From Lyophyllum atratum (lineage: Eukaryota > Basidiomycota > Agaricomycetes > Agaricales > Lyophyllaceae), in NCBI GenBank assembly GCA_014905825.1, contig JACGCN010000003.1, positions 1,116,001 to 1,180,000 of the forward strand: DNA of 64,000 nucleotides. The letters are read 5' to 3'. The notes under the pieces were generated by a model, which had not been told where the DNA came from, did not search any database, and saw only the letters and a list, made by a program, of their open reading frames with translations. A program made the position numbers and the translations under genes. The stretch's first letter is position 1. Each line of letters starts with the position of its first letter. Positions 1-12,500 of this stretch are shown here, piece by piece.

Positions 1-241
1 ATTATTTCACTCTATTTCGGTAACACCGTCGATCGGACTTAGTCTCTCAGTTCGTTTGCTCACCTGACCTCCCCAATCTCCATCCAGCCAATCCCATCCA
101 CACTCAACACTGAATCCGCCCGAGGACGCGCCTAACACTCCCCTCTCCCTGCTCCTGGCAAAGATCTACCACAGGAACTCCAGAATCCTGTCCATAACCA
201 GTCGCGTGACCGCGCTACACCATCCTCTAAACTCCTCGAGG

Positions 242-248
242 TATAAAA
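242..248 (+). promoter_or_regulatory. TATA box for the possible small gene at 335
   Basis: A TATAAAA heptamer lies 93 bp upstream of the ATG at 335, in a C/T-rich stretch typical of fungal promoters. This is sequence-level evidence only. Confidence 0.4.
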
Positions 249-334
249 AACACACAGTCTAGGCCCGACTTATCTTAACATGTACCCGCCGCGAGCCACC
301 ATAAAATGTGAGCTTAACCGTCCGATGTATAGCA

Positions 335-601
335 ATGTCTCCACGTCCCTCATCTCAACCGCCACAAACCTCGCCTCTGCTCGCGACCTTTGATCCATTC
401 GCGGTGCACCCCTTTACAAACTACTTACCACCCTCGAACGCAACCACTCCTTCCCAGCCATCCTACGCGCGTTACCCCGCGTCTCCTGCAAAAAATCCCA
501 CCCCAAAGTCTATTCCTCAGAAGCAGACCACCACCACCCCCATCTTCGTCCCCTTTCGCCCCGATACTCCTCCTGAGGTTCTCAAAACGACAAAGCAGTA
601 G
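335..601 (+). CDS. Possible small proline-rich protein (88 aa)
   Basis: I do not recognise this protein. A single open frame starts at ATG 335 and ends with TAG at 601, giving 88 aa rich in Pro, Thr and Ser. It has an internal stretch NYLPPSN followed by a QPSYARYPASP segment and a C-terminal PIFVPFRPDTPPEV segment. The residue mix is ordered enough to suggest selection, and a TATA box 93 bp upstream supports transcription. An ATG at 325 opens a short overlapping frame that ends soon. The last codons (GAG then GTTCTC) could instead be a splice donor into a further exon, so the true C-terminus is uncertain. No signal peptide or membrane segment is visible. Confidence 0.35.
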   Translation: MSPRPSSQPPQTSPLLATFDPFAVHPFTNYLPPSNATTPSQPSYARYPASPAKNPTPKSIPQKQTTTTPIFVPFRPDTPPEVLKTTKQ

Positions 602-2795
602 CCCACCCTAGCCCACCCTGACGCGTTGCGGGCCGCATCCATGACATCGCTTCGCTCTCAACAGTACGTTCCCGGCTTCCACATGTCTGCCATATCGTCG
701 GCTAACTTTCTCGTCGGGTCTTAGATTTCGACTTCGGCAGTCGTCTCCATACGCCTGCGTGTGTCGATTTTTACCTTGTCTCTCTCTGGATTTCCTGGGT
801 CTTATGAGGAACTCTTTGTAAACGTATAGCAGACTCATACAACGTTGTAATCTTACATGCTGAACAGAATGTGCAGTACCGTTCCAATTCCGTGGCTGTT
901 CATGCCCAATTTCACCCATGTGCACAAAATAGCTTGGCTCACGAAAATCCAGCCAACCGAACGCCCCGAACCACTCATGACCATCCGAACCAGTGATGCG
1001 CCTCTCGGGCCCGTACATGCGCTGTGACTCCAGCACGCGCCACCCTACACCAATCCAAGTCATCCGCCACTCCACTACTCAAGTTAACCCAAGTCTCAGT
1101 GACGCATCAGCGCCACGTCCATACGGAATATCAATGAACAGATCTATACGCGCCGCAGCGACGCCCGCCGCATCGTAGACATAGAAATCTGACATTTCCA
1201 ACTTCCGGATCCTGGTGTGGAGAAACCCCTAAAACCGGTGGTCCGATGCACATACGTGGACAGCGTCGATCCCGAAGAATTTGGGGCTCGTGGAGCATGC
1301 AAGGGACATACATACACATGATGGCAGGATCGTCGATCGTCCTTTTCCTGTCGTGTGACCCCGAGAGTGCGCAGGAGACACAACCATTGAATCATAAGCT
1401 GGGAGGACCGCCGACAGGGTTTTCAGATAAGCGCAGATTCGTTGCTGGATGTTTCGTCCATGGTGGAGATGTCGGAGAAGATCGAGGAAAACAGACTCGG
1501 CACGAAGACCTGATATCATGTGCAACGCATGAACAGGCTCAGTGACGCAAGATGCCGTCCTAGATACCTAGGGTCAGTCATAGCAGACTGCAAGCGTCAT
1601 TCTCCGCAAGTGGACAATGCTTGGGTACAATTCAGAGCGGTCATTGGTTAATGACGAATATTACAGAGACGCCACGGTTGGTCTTTCTGTAAATAGGGTG
1701 AAATCCAACCACTGTCAATCATAGCAGGGTCCTGGAGCAGGTTGTCGACGCTCCTTCGAGTTTCATTCTATCACTGGAGGGTTAACTCTTCCATGTCCAG
1801 AGGAGGGTGGTTGGTAATGTATAACTCCCTGCCTCGTGTCTGCCAATAGGTCCGGTTCAGGATCCGGCATTTACGTGGCGATTGCAGGTGTGACCCATAC
1901 TGTACCCACTTTTGTTGGGTTGGCGAGTCTTCCAAGAGAAGAGATGGCCATTGGCATGATATGACGGATCTCTAGACGAGTGTGAGATCTTGAGAGATAG
2001 CAGGAGATAGCATGGTTTTTTGGCGCGTGGTCGGAGATAAACCCGCATTCAAATGAGATGTCGACTTGAGTCGACGGATATAGATGATATGAAGTTGATA
2101 TCAAATGCAGGGGACGATCTCCTTGAAGTGTACCAGACCTGAGGCCTGAAGGCCTGGCAGATGAGAGCAGATGACCAGCATTTCGGTCGTGTTCATTCCA
2201 CCATCGGTTCCTTCTTATCCGGGATCCCAGCTACTCCCAGGCTTTCTTCCCAGCACACCAAGCACGAAGAGGGGATATAATACAAGGGTGACCCATTTAT
2301 TTGCGATTCATGACTTCTTTCCACTACCGAATACCTAACTTCTACCACAAGCCTACCTCCCGCCACCTTCCTCAACGGAAGACAAAAAGAGAGAGGAATC
2401 AGACAATACATAACCGCAAGGCATGAAACGAGTGTGGGATAAAGAGGGCGGAGGAGGGGGGTGATGCAAGTAGGACAGAACAACCATGACAGACAGCGAG
2501 GACACGATGGTAACGAGGCATGGGAAGGTATAGGAGGGGTGAGTAAGTACGCCGCGAGAAGAGAGAGAGAGAGAGGATATGTTGAACCAATTAACAATGG
2601 AAATGGGATGGAGTGTATTTGTATAGATGTTGCTGTAAGTCAGTCATGCTGGTTCGGACGGATTCGTATGTCCATGCGTAGATGTAGTGTCGTCTCGTCT
2701 ATCCCACAAAAGCGGGCTCTCATAGCTAGATGATGGCGGCGGTCGGAGGATGGCGTGCGGCAAGACCAGAGATGATTGGTTTATTGTCCATTTGA
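602..2795. other. Long stretch with no supported gene
   Basis: No frame here shows conserved motifs, believable splice structure or good codon use on either strand. It includes a short GA-repeat near 2562-2576. The part nearest 2796 is probably 3' untranslated sequence of the PP2A gene. The longest frames (155 aa at 608-1075 and 134 aa at 2193-2597, both minus) look random. Confidence 0.5.
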
Positions 2796-4709
2796 TTATG
2801 CAGCGCTATACAAAAAGAGGTTGTTCGTCGCCGCGATCTAATGAACGACGCATGAGACATCACAAATAACAAAACGAAAAACGCATAGTGCTTACGGCGA
2901 TAGTATTCTCCCTGGGATGCCAGCTCGCGTGCAAGATCTTCTTGTTGAAGTCTAGCGTATCAAGCTGCATTGCATCTCTCAGTCCTCCACCTCTCTGTCC
3001 ATTCTTCACGCCTGGCTTGCCAGGTAATGGTCCGCCAATTTTCTTGGCCTTGAACGCCGACTTGTCCGCTTGTAGCACGACATCGTTCAACGTGTCCGTA
3101 TCGTATATCCGGAAGTAGTTATGGTAGGAACCAGTCAGCACGTGCCTATAATGATCCATCAGAGTCAGTTTCTTGATCTCCGAGGGCAGTGGATAACGTC
3201 GGTTTTGCGCGCGCGAGATTGACGTACTTATCGTCTCCACCCCAGACACATTCGAACTTGTCAAAAATACAATCATTCTCATATAAATCGCAGAGCTTCC
3301 CGCGGAGATGGTCGTGGATAGGGATCGTCTTCACTGGCCGCGATTCCATGTTGACGTCCCAGATCTTGAGCGACAGGTAGTCCCGAGAGAGAATGTATCG
3401 TCCATCATGGCTGAATTTGACATCGGAGATCGAAGAAATGATCTCAGAGAAAAACGACCGTGTTGAAGGGTCTTCCTCCTCTTCGAAGCCTGATCGAAAA
3501 TAGTTGAGGATGCAAGGTATGTAAGAGATGACGCAAGAGCGCTCACATTTCGCGTGACGATCGCATAGGGCGGAGTCGCGCATATCCGCGAGTTTGATGT
3601 TGCTCTTTGAGCTTGAATACATGAACAGATTGCAATGGGTGGGGTGGAATTCGGTGGCCGTAATGACCTCAGTCAGCTCTTCCATATTGACCGGTTTGAT
3701 ATCGACAATATCTATGAATTGATCAGTCAGGGACGCGTCATGAGCATAAGAATCCTGGTAGGGGGACTCGGGATCTTCAACAAGAGGGACATACTGAAGC
3801 TCTGGTCACTGATATTGAGGTTCCATAGGTTGATTCGGAGATCGTCGGCAGAAATGTATGTTTCTTGGTCCGAGTTCACGGAAATGGAGTGTATGTGATA
3901 CGCGTGTGCATTGGCGTACACTTTACGTGGGACAGCTGCGATAATGTTGTCTTGCTGGGACATGCGAGGGAGCTTCAAATGGCCGGAGGTTGCAGGAGTT
4001 GGCAAAGGGCGCTGGCCATCATAGTGATTGGATTCAGATACAACCCTCAGCGATTTCTCGAAGACTTTCCAGAGCTTGATCGTCTTGTCTGTTTAGCCAC
4101 GTTAGGAAGGCGATATGAACGAGGTGAAAAGGGACTTACCGTTCGTTGATAACAAAAAGTGTGCAGAGTTTTGTCGTTTACACCATCTAATTTTGTTGAT
4201 CTTCTCCTCAATTTCCAGCGACTTGAGGTAATCAAACTCCGGCTCATGGGATTGGAACTCGGTGTAGAACTTGTACTCGCAGCCTTTTTTCTGTTTTATT
4301 GGACAATCGCGGTGAAACAGGCACGCGTATAACCGACAAGACCATCGCAGAGAAAGCAGATATAGAAAGTCACATAATCAGAGGCACAATCAGCTTAACA
4401 CCCAGAGGAAGAAAGACGCGCGATAGCCAGGATAGGGCATGTGGCAATACTGACCGATTCATTGCGCTCAAAGAGAACGACACGACCACCCTTGTCCCCC
4501 GTGGCGAGATAGTTTCCCGTGGAATCGAACTCGACGGTAGATATAATGTCAGCTGATAGCAGTGTGTATGTGTTAGTAGAGTGCGATATATCCACCGAGG
4601 GTTAGGGCGATCAACTCGACGACGCACCTTCTGTAATGTCTTCGACTTCGCCCTTGTCACCGAAGCACTGAGCAAATCGCCATCCGCCTGAGCCTGAAGG
4701 ATCTTCCAT
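2796..4709 (-). CDS. CDC55: PP2A regulatory subunit B (B55/PR55, Cdc55 type)
   Basis: This is the WD40 regulatory B subunit of protein phosphatase 2A. It docks on the scaffold/catalytic core and selects substrates in mitotic exit and morphogenesis. Exons in coding order are 4709-4628, 4552-4455, 4290-4140, 4088-3795, 3711-3547, 3489-3228, 3145-2896 and 2837-2796, giving 447 aa, exactly the length of human PR55-alpha. Diagnostic stretches are [21 protein letters not shown] near the N-terminus, [14 protein letters not shown] across an exon junction, [28 protein letters not shown], and [15 protein letters not shown] spanning the last intron. The start was chosen because [12 protein letters not shown] precedes the conserved CFGDKGEV segment. 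It lies head to head with COX9, 303 bp between start codons. Family assignment is firm; the cellular role is inferred from the family. Confidence 0.96.
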
Positions 4710-5012
4710 AGAATGGAGGGTGGTGGGGGGTGACGCTGGCTGTGTCTGGGTGGAATTAGGGACCTGTTTGACAGACAGAAATTGGCTGATAACGCGATGG
4801 TAAGAAGAGAAATACGGGGAGATGTGTCGCAAGAAAACGGGGGTAACAGCGAGCTGACGATGGTGGAGAGACGATGGCACGAGCAGGGCACAAGGGATTG
4901 CTGAGCAGAGCTGACATAAGCCTGTTTGGATGCCTTTGGTGTACGCGGTTGTCCGACATCTCCCTCAAACCAAAACCACCCACCTCCACTCCCAGCACAC
5001 ACCCACTCAGCC

Positions 5013-5294
5013 ATGGCCATCGCACCCATCACTGGAATGCTCAGGAAGAGATTCTGGCTCGACCTCACATGCGCCCTCGGCCTCGGAACAGCCGCTGGCT
5101 ATGGATACTGGTACGTGTTGCTTTCTTTTTCTGACTACCTTCCAACTCATTCGTCTCAGGTATGGCTACCATCTGAAGCACCGTGAGTTGAGCCCGGACG
5201 TGGTCGACCGAATACTGACTCCCAAATCTCAGTGGAACGCCAGGAGAACTTTTACATCAAGCTGGAGAGGGAAAGGGCTGCTGCTTTGTCCTGA
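5013..5294 (+). CDS. COX9: Cytochrome c oxidase subunit VIIa (COX9)
   Basis: This is a small single-span subunit of mitochondrial respiratory complex IV in the inner membrane. Exons 5013-5110, 5160-5182 and 5233-5294 give 60 aa, against 59 in yeast Cox9. The N-terminus MAIAPITGMLRKR is close to yeast Cox9 (TIAPITG). It is followed by a Gly-rich hydrophobic span at about residues 14-34, the YGYHLKH segment, and an ENFYIKLERER tail that matches the yeast REKFY motif. The second exon is only 23 nt, so automatic annotation may miss this gene. It is divergent from CDC55 and convergent with the DnaJ gene, whose stop is 97 bp away. Confidence 0.93.
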
Positions 5295-5391
5295 AAATAG
5301 ACACCACACATTTGTCGACCTATACGCCAAAGCCTATCATATGGAAATCCGCGTTCAAAGAAATAAATAATGTATCATAAGTCAACGGTCG

Positions 5392-6973
5392 TCATCTACC
5401 GAGCACCCCAAGCCGCTTCAACTCCTCGCAGCTCTCTACCACTTGCTGCTCAATCGCCCGGACTTTCTCCCAGTCGGTCCCAATGCCAAATATGCCCACC
5501 TCCTGCTCCTTTGCTCGCTCCTTTCGCTCCATTCCTCGTTGACAATTTGCGTAGAGATCCTGTGTGTATGCCCGGTCCACTATGCTCTCAAACTTCGTCA
5601 GCGCAGGGCCACGTTTAGCCGTCTTCTCGGCAGTGTTAGCCTTTTCCTTGGATTGACCAGCAGCCTTTCCAACGTTCACACCCTCCCGCGCAATCTCGGC
5701 ACCGATGACGGGATGGCCCATGAACTCCCCTTTGTTGACGTGATACCGTGCTCCCATTCCGCCAGTCTGCATCTCGAAATTAAATCTCTCGGAGGGCTGG
5801 AATGAGAAACGCGGATCTGGTACTGGTGGAGTGCCGAATAAATTCGGGAGTGCGGATAGTAGGGAGAATGCAAAGAGAATTAGAAGAGGCAGGAGTTGGA
5901 CAAGTATTGACCGTGGCTCGGCGTTTCCGGCTTGTTGCTGACGGTGGTGTGCCTGCCCTCCCATACGTGTCGTACGGAAGCCACCAGACCCAAAAGTAGT
6001 CGTGAATACTGCAAAAACGCGTCTCAAAATCCATGACATGAGGAGACTTGGCATGACGCACCTGGTCCGCCACCGAAACCAGAACTGAACCCTGTTCCGC
6101 CACCACCAAAGAACATATTAAATAAATCTTCTGGGCTGAGCTCGCCCTCGAATGATGCTCCACCACCAAATGGACTACTGGAAAAGCCTGACGTCCTGGA
6201 GGGCATTCCGCCAAATCGGTCTTCGGGATCGGAACCGCTTCGATCGTAGACAGCGCGTTTTTGTGGATCTGATATGAATGAAGCGTAAATACAAAGACAA
6301 CAGAAGGGAAGTCGAGAGGGCGCACCAGACAAGACTTGGAATGCCTTAGAAACCACTGTAACCACGTTAATCGTATACTTTGGCTTCGACAGAAGAAGGA
6401 AAATTACATTTGAAGGCCTCATCAGCACCGGGCGCCCCATTCTTATCCGGGTGTAGGGAAAGTGCCAGCTAGTGGGATTTGAGGGAGAGCTAATCAGTGA
6501 ACGAGTCCTGCGATACAAGGGTGTGAAGGAACCTTGCGATATGCCTTCTTAATATCCACGTCTTCACAGTCCCGCTTAACTGCCAATATCTCATAATACT
6601 CCGTGACCTTGCAAGCCCTCACTCTTTTCACCACCGCTCCTTGTTCCGCCGTGTACTCTCTCTTCTCACCACCGATCCCGCCGGCAGTCCCATTGCTCTT
6701 GACACTGCTCGAGCTTTGAGTCCTATGGGGCTGCCGGTGCTTCGCGCCAGACGCAGAGGGGTGTTCTTCAGCAGCCGAGGATGTAGATGTAGAGGCGGAA
6801 GACTCCGAAGCTGAGCTAGCATTGATAGAACCAAGCAGCTTCAGGGCTTGTGGGGTTTCGAACAGGGAGATCGACTTTTGGCAGAACTTGCGGGCAGAGG
6901 GAAAGTTTCCTGCATCGTAGTGTTTCCTGGCAATTCCGAGGCACTTGACTGCTTCGTCCTTGTTGCTTTCCAT
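5392..6973 (-). CDS. ER-membrane DnaJ protein (DNAJB12/B14-like)
   Basis: This is a J-domain co-chaperone that would recruit Hsp70 on the cytosolic face of the ER for quality control. Exons in coding order are 6973-6533, 6468-6408, 6355-6326, 6268-6062 and 6008-5392, giving 451 aa. The N-terminus (MESNKDEAVKCLGIARKHY) is the conserved helical leader of the DNAJB12/B14 group. The J domain starts near residue 122 (EYYEILAVKRD), with its HPD triad at 153-155 (SLHPDKNG). A Gly/Phe/Ser-rich stretch follows, then one strongly hydrophobic span at about 279-300, then the C-terminal DUF1977-like region including RYHVNKGEFMGHP. Yeast Hlj1 is the nearest functional relative but lacks this full layout. 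Upstream lies the decayed F-box fragment. Confidence 0.93.
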
Positions 6974-7080
6974 GAGGGAGGAACAGGCAAGGAAGATTGG
7001 AGATCGTCCACGGACACGAACGCGGACACGGACGTGGAGAACCAGGTTACGATTTATTGCTTACATACATCCGTTAATAA

Positions 7081-7226
7081 TTATGTTTTCTGCAATCACG
7101 TAATACGATTCATGACTTAGCAGATAACCTGAACAGGATCATTACTTCAAATGCAATCAACAGCGCTGTCAATACCTTCTGAGGTACATAGAATCTCAGG
7201 AACTGTCTCGCTTCAGAGCAAAATTT
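7081..7226 (+). pseudogene. Decayed copy of the F-box gene 5' end
   Basis: This stretch aligns with 17572-17732, the promoter and first codons of the F-box gene. The pre-ATG block TCATGACTTAGCAGATAAC is shared with one substitution. So are the start (CAAATGCAATCAACAGCGC) and the later block CAGGAACTG.CTCGCTTCAGAGCA. Relative to the intact gene it lacks about 25 nt before the ATG (here at 7151), carries small insertions that shift the frame, and soon reaches a stop. Similarity fades after about 7226. It is therefore a non-coding remnant of a duplicated or split 5' end. Confidence 0.85.
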
Positions 7227-7814
7227 CACATTGACAGGAAAACGTATGTAAGTCTCGTGGCCTCATCCGAGCACGTACTACACCGCAAAACCAAATGGGC
7301 CGTTGATTGAGGTTTTCAAGGAGTCCAGAAATCAGTGCCCGTGGATCATCAGTTGGCCAAGCTCGGAATCATCGATCTTGCTCAGGAGGAAACACAGATT
7401 GACATTGTTTTGATGTCTGATGTTTTTTGAACATAAGGTATACGCGCGTTCCCGGAACGTCTCTGGTCGGATGTCTTGTAAACCTTTTCGCGCGGGCATC
7501 TCCTGGGCACTTTCGTTACACATACTCTCGAGGAAATTAGCTAGCCATCCTTCGGCATTTGAACACTCAACTCATGTACAGATTTTCTGATGTTCTCGCA
7601 TGCTCCGCCCGTGCTTGATATTTCACTTACGAGCCTGCAGAATTGACATCCTGATCATGACCACACTCGCATACCACCGGGCTCATAAAAAGGAAGTCGG
7701 CTTCTCGAATTGAGGGTATTTATCGCGGAATGTGGGACGAAAGAAAGGGGGGAAAATCGCATATTGTGGTAGATTATTACATTTCATATATACAGAAGCC
7801 ATGGACACGCCAGC
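7227..7814. other. Intergenic stretch without a supported gene
   Basis: Only short random-looking frames are present. Part may be 3' untranslated sequence of the 338-aa gene, which ends at 7815 on the minus strand. Confidence 0.45.
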
Positions 7815-9142
7815 CTACTCAACCTCCATCGCTTTCCTCTTCCGGGGGACTGTCTTCGTCACTGTCTTGCCCTGGACATTCCCCGCATGCGTGTTGACCG
7901 TCTTGATCCAGGGAACGACATCGCGGGGCTCGATGACAGTGTGACTCGTGTTGGCAGGGTCACCATAGGCTTGAATGTCCTGCTGGTACATGTTGTTGAA
8001 AGCCCTGCTTCGTCGTTAGCAATGACAAGGTGGCTCCGGGCCCCAACTGACGTACCCGGCAATTTCGGTCGCATCTTTAAGCTTCGAACGCCACCCATCC
8101 AGTGTCTTGTCCACCCTCGGCCACCACTCGTTGTCGCTGAGGCTCTCATATTTAAGGACATGCCAACGCTGAAAAAGACGGTCAGATAACGCAGTGCGAG
8201 GACTTAATGAGGCACGAACCAAAAATGCGATGCGGATGTAGTGTTGAGCAGTGGCCTTGACGGGCGTGTTGTTGACGATGGCGTGGGTAAGGTCTGCGAT
8301 GTTTCGAGTTGGTGAATCGGGCTCGAGCGACGCCTTGATCTGTCCAGTGTCAGAAAAAGTAGTTGATGGTTTGACTGAATACGAACCTTATCTTTCACAA
8401 CATTCCGAAACGATGTCAATGTGGTCTTGATGACCGCGAGGATTGCCTTGACATGGGTTACTTCTTTCTCGGGCGGGAGGTCACGAACATTGAGTTCGCG
8501 CATTGCTTTCTATACGGTCATTGAGTTGCATGGCATGCACGAAAATCAAAACGGAGTATCGCTCACCAGAATGTGCTCGGGGCCGTTACCACGGTATGAT
8601 GTCGTGGTCGGCGAGAGGAGGTGCGCTTGTGTGTAGGACCGGATGCTTTTCTGAAGACAACAACATGAACGAGGCAAGGGGAGAAAACTTCTGTCTACAC
8701 ACCTTAAGACCCTCGGACACTTGCCACTGTTCAATCTTTTGAGATTGTTTGACGATATCGCGCGTCTCGAGCACGGCTGCATAAAGCATCGCACTGCGTT
8801 CCTCCGCTGACGGATTCTACCAATTGAACGATCAGGTCTGAGAACCCAGACCAGTTAAATAATACTTACCGAGCAGAACAGATCTAAATCGGATTCCGAC
8901 TCGGCACTGAAGCGTTTCTGACGTTTGACCATGCGCCCGAAGTTGACGAGATTGTTGTTTGCCAAGGTCGGGTTGCCGTTGTAGACTGCACGAGCTGTCG
9001 TAGGAGGCTCGTCATCCGAGATGTCACCGTCAGTGCCACCACTGCTGGTCGACGTGCTGTTGTTCGAAACCAGGGTGTCGAGAAATGCCATCGCGGGGTC
9101 TTCATCAATGTCCTGGAGGGTCGGATCGATATTGGGGTCCAT
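7815..9142 (-). CDS. Unrecognised 338-aa protein
   Basis: I do not recognise the family. Seven exons (9142-8870, 8816-8703, 8650-8567, 8509-8387, 8339-8220, 8168-8056, 8004-7815 in coding order) splice cleanly into 338 aa with no internal stop, which argues for a real and maintained gene. The first about 90 residues are acidic and Ser/Thr-rich (MDPNIDPTLQDIDEDPAM). The rest looks helical and soluble, with RWHVLKYESLSDNEWWP near residue 240, and it ends in a basic tail (VPRKRKAMEVE) that could act as a nuclear signal. No signal peptide or membrane span is seen. It is divergent from the transposase-like gene, with 436 bp between starts, so it could be an accessory protein of that element or simply a neighbour. 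Confidence 0.7.
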
Positions 9143-9578
9143 TGGAAAGGATTTGCTGTTCCATGGCGGCGGGAGGACGGGCTTTTAAGATATTCGTGAG
9201 GGCAAAGCGGCAGGCAATGGACAGACACACTTCAAGACGCGAGCCTTGGCCGCGATGGCTTTGGCCACCGCCGTTATCATTGTTTGTTTGTGCACGTGCC
9301 AGTCTTGTGCGCGTCAACACGCAGAGTCGAGATGGAATTTTGAACTTCAACGAGCACTGATTCCTTGAACGCCATCCATGAATCTGTCTGCTGTTCCAAA
9401 TAACGAGTATTTGAGATTGTGACCTTCTTTTGAACTGGTGTCGATTGAATCCAGCTCTTCAAAGCTGTTGCCTGGGAGCATTCCCCAGCAATCAATCAGT
9501 GTATGGATCTTTTGTTCTCGGAAATCTGCTTATAATACCGCATCGGCTGTGGGCGATGGACATCCCCCTCCCAGTGAT
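9143..9578. other. Divergent spacer between the 338-aa gene and the transposase-like gene
   Basis: This 436-bp spacer must hold both promoters. I looked for a terminal inverted repeat matching the 3' flank of the transposase gene (13.9-14.9 kb) and found none by eye. Confidence 0.4.
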
Positions 9579-12500
9579 ATGGCTCGTCCCAAGCCTCTGC
9601 CTGCAGGTGAGCATTTTTCACTGAGACTGCAGAGCAGCTCGAGGATCCTCAAACGCTTCACAGATGTAGAAATTGATCCCGCAACAAAAAAAGTTCGGTG
9701 CAAGATATGCAAGGACGGCGATCCGCTCGGTCTCGGAACTTGGATCAATAAGAAGTCACTCGATAAACACCTTGAGTCTGATGCTCACAAGACGGAGTTA
9801 CTACGAAAAATTGAACGCGATGAACAGGCAGCTGCACAGAAAGCCCGTCTCCAGGATACATACAGCAGCGGGTCTACTCGGATTCATTTCGATGGTTTGA
9901 ACACTCTCGATGACATTCAACAGTCTCAGGCAGGCATGTTTGATCCTATGCCAGATGCGGATGACGCAGTATTCAACCAATACATGGCGGATCGTGCCCC
10001 GCCCTTGATCCCGACCTATATCGAGCCCATTACCCACGATCCAGCTACAGAACGCGAGCGTCTTCGCCGACAATTTGAAGAACTTATGCTTCAAGCCGAG
10101 CATGAGGATGAATTCGGAACTGGACCTACAGAAGATGACATCACTGTGACCAACGTCGTGAATGACTTCCGTTCTCTTGGTCTGTGATTCCAATTATGGT
10201 TTTCGATGACTACTGAAATCTACCATTTTAGAGCTTGAGTCTATCCACGATGAGGACGAGATACAAGCCCAGTTCAACCGGGTTCCAGTTACAAGTGATT
10301 ATGCCCCGTATCCCAATAAGACGGTAGCTATCATGGCAATGTCGCAAGAGACAGGAATTTCTGACCCTTTTATAGTCAATGCTGCTTGACATTATTGACA
10401 ACCTTCCACGGCTTCGAATGTCCGGCAGTCAATTGCGAATGATCCTATGGCTGCTCAAGGAGTCGGGTGTTCGCGATGTCCCTTCCTGCGATGCGTTTCG
10501 CAAAATGCAGACTAGCCTCCGTGATCTCTGCGGAAGTATTCCAAAACATTACACGTCGAGCATAGGTAACCACTTTTACACCAATGATATCCGTGAATCC
10601 ATTGCCCGGGTAGGTAACTCTACTCCTATGACTTCTTCAACTGACAAATGAGTTGAAATAGGACTTCTCCAATCCCGAAATCGCCAAACATCTCCACCTT
10701 TATCCTGAGGAGACCACAGGTCCTATATCAGAGGTTTGGCAAGCTGAACGATGGAAGGAGTTCAAGCCGTCAGAATTAACACCAATGTTCTCCCGTGGCC
10801 TTCGTCAGTTCTACATTGACGAGCTTGCTCAGCTGATTGATGGTCAATTTGTTATTCCTCGTGACTGGGTCATCCGCAATGGCGAGTTGACAGCCAAATG
10901 CTCAGAGATTTCGCAGAGTCCGGTGCGTTAACCCGAACATCGCAGAAACACCTTCTCTCCTGATATGCGGGTTCATTTACAGGCTGGTTGGCGAATCGAG
11001 GACACCCTACAGGTTGTACCAGTGTCCCAATTCCAATACAATTATTACGACATCATTGGACGAGTAGGAGGTGATATTGCATGGAGGGGTACGTCATCAT
11101 ATGTTGAAGGCTTTTTACTGCTTCGTGGACTGATTATTCATCCAAGATGGAACTCCAGCCCCGAGAATGCCCAATGCCTTGCGTCAACTAGCAAATGATG
11201 AAGACCTGTTTGTCGTCATGGTCCCTCTGTGGTGCGATGACGTTTCTGGCAATAAGTCCAAGCAATACAACAAGCATATCAACATTTACATGGCAAATTC
11301 CAATATACCTGGCCGTTTATTACAGCAGGAATACTTTGTCCGTTTTGTTTCGACTTCTCCTCATGCTACATCACCGGAGCAGTTCTCAGCTCTCAAGGAA
11401 CAAGTCAGGTATAGCGGTGTTCGATTATTTGCTCGATACATGGTGTTTATTCTGTTTTCTCCAGCGCAACGCAAAAAGAACCGATTCACTGCTACAATTC
11501 CGACACGAAGCGCAGTTGCCGCGTTATTTTACGAGTTCCTGCACTTCCGGCTGACAATCCGCAACAGTCCGAGGAGGCGTCTCATATGGGGGGAAATGCA
11601 AACTGTGGCTGCCGAAAGTGTAAAGCAGGTGGTCCTCACGAACATACCGAATCAGACGAAGGTTATCATTCTCTATTCTTCGTAAGTAACTTTCCTCAAA
11701 GTTGGTCATGATGTATTTTTAGTGATCGTTGAGAACAGGCTGGCATTGCCCGAAGCGCAGATGAGACACGGCAGCAGCTTGAGCGACAAATCGACCTCGC
11801 AATGTACGGTGTCGAAAAGCCAGTACAAGAAATGCAGACTGCCACCGGAACAAAAGATAAGGTCGCGCAATACTGGATCGAGATCCTCCTCAAGAAAGCT
11901 CGCGAAATGAAGAGTGAACAGCCGGGGCGCTCAGCGGAATCAGTCGCTGATGAGCTTCGTGAGTGGCTGAAGGAGCAGCCAGGTGATAAGATCAACCCAC
12001 TGCTCAGCATCGCAGGTACGTGGCATTTAAAGTGTGCAGTTATGGCTCCTGACAAACTCGTTATATGCCAGGCCTTGACCCGACGCAAGATACACCAGTT
12101 GAAATCCTCCATACCATCTTGCTTGGGATCATCAAATATGTCTGGTATCTTCTCCATACCTCATGGTCTGACAGTGATCGAGAACTCTTTTCGATCCGAC
12201 TTCAATCTACAGACATTGACGGGCTCAATGTTCCCCCGATTCGTGGAGCATATATGATGCAATACAGAAACAACCTCATTGGAAAGCACTTCAAGACGCT
12301 TATGCAGACCATGGCATTTCATGTACATGATCTCGTGACACCCAGTCAATTCGCACTTGTAAAGGCTGTCGGGGCCTTGGGCGCAGTCCTATGGGTCCAC
12401 GAAATCGATGACATGGATAGATATCTCGTGCGTGCTTCGTTTTCCTCTTCTCGCCAATAAACTAATGGGTGCTATAGGAAGATCTGTCAGTCCTCGTAGG

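Noticed and set aside
608..1075. 155-codon minus-strand open frame
   Set aside because: Trp/Arg/His-rich random composition, no motif, no promoter or splice support.
2193..2597. 134-codon minus-strand open frame with hydrophobic runs
   Set aside because: The Leu/Pro/Ser/Cys composition comes from low-complexity GA/CT DNA and lies in the probable 3' untranslated part of the PP2A gene.
9604..9632. Intron GTGAGC...CTGCAG near the start of the transposase-like gene
   Set aside because: At about 26 nt it is far too short to be spliced, and reading through keeps the frame.
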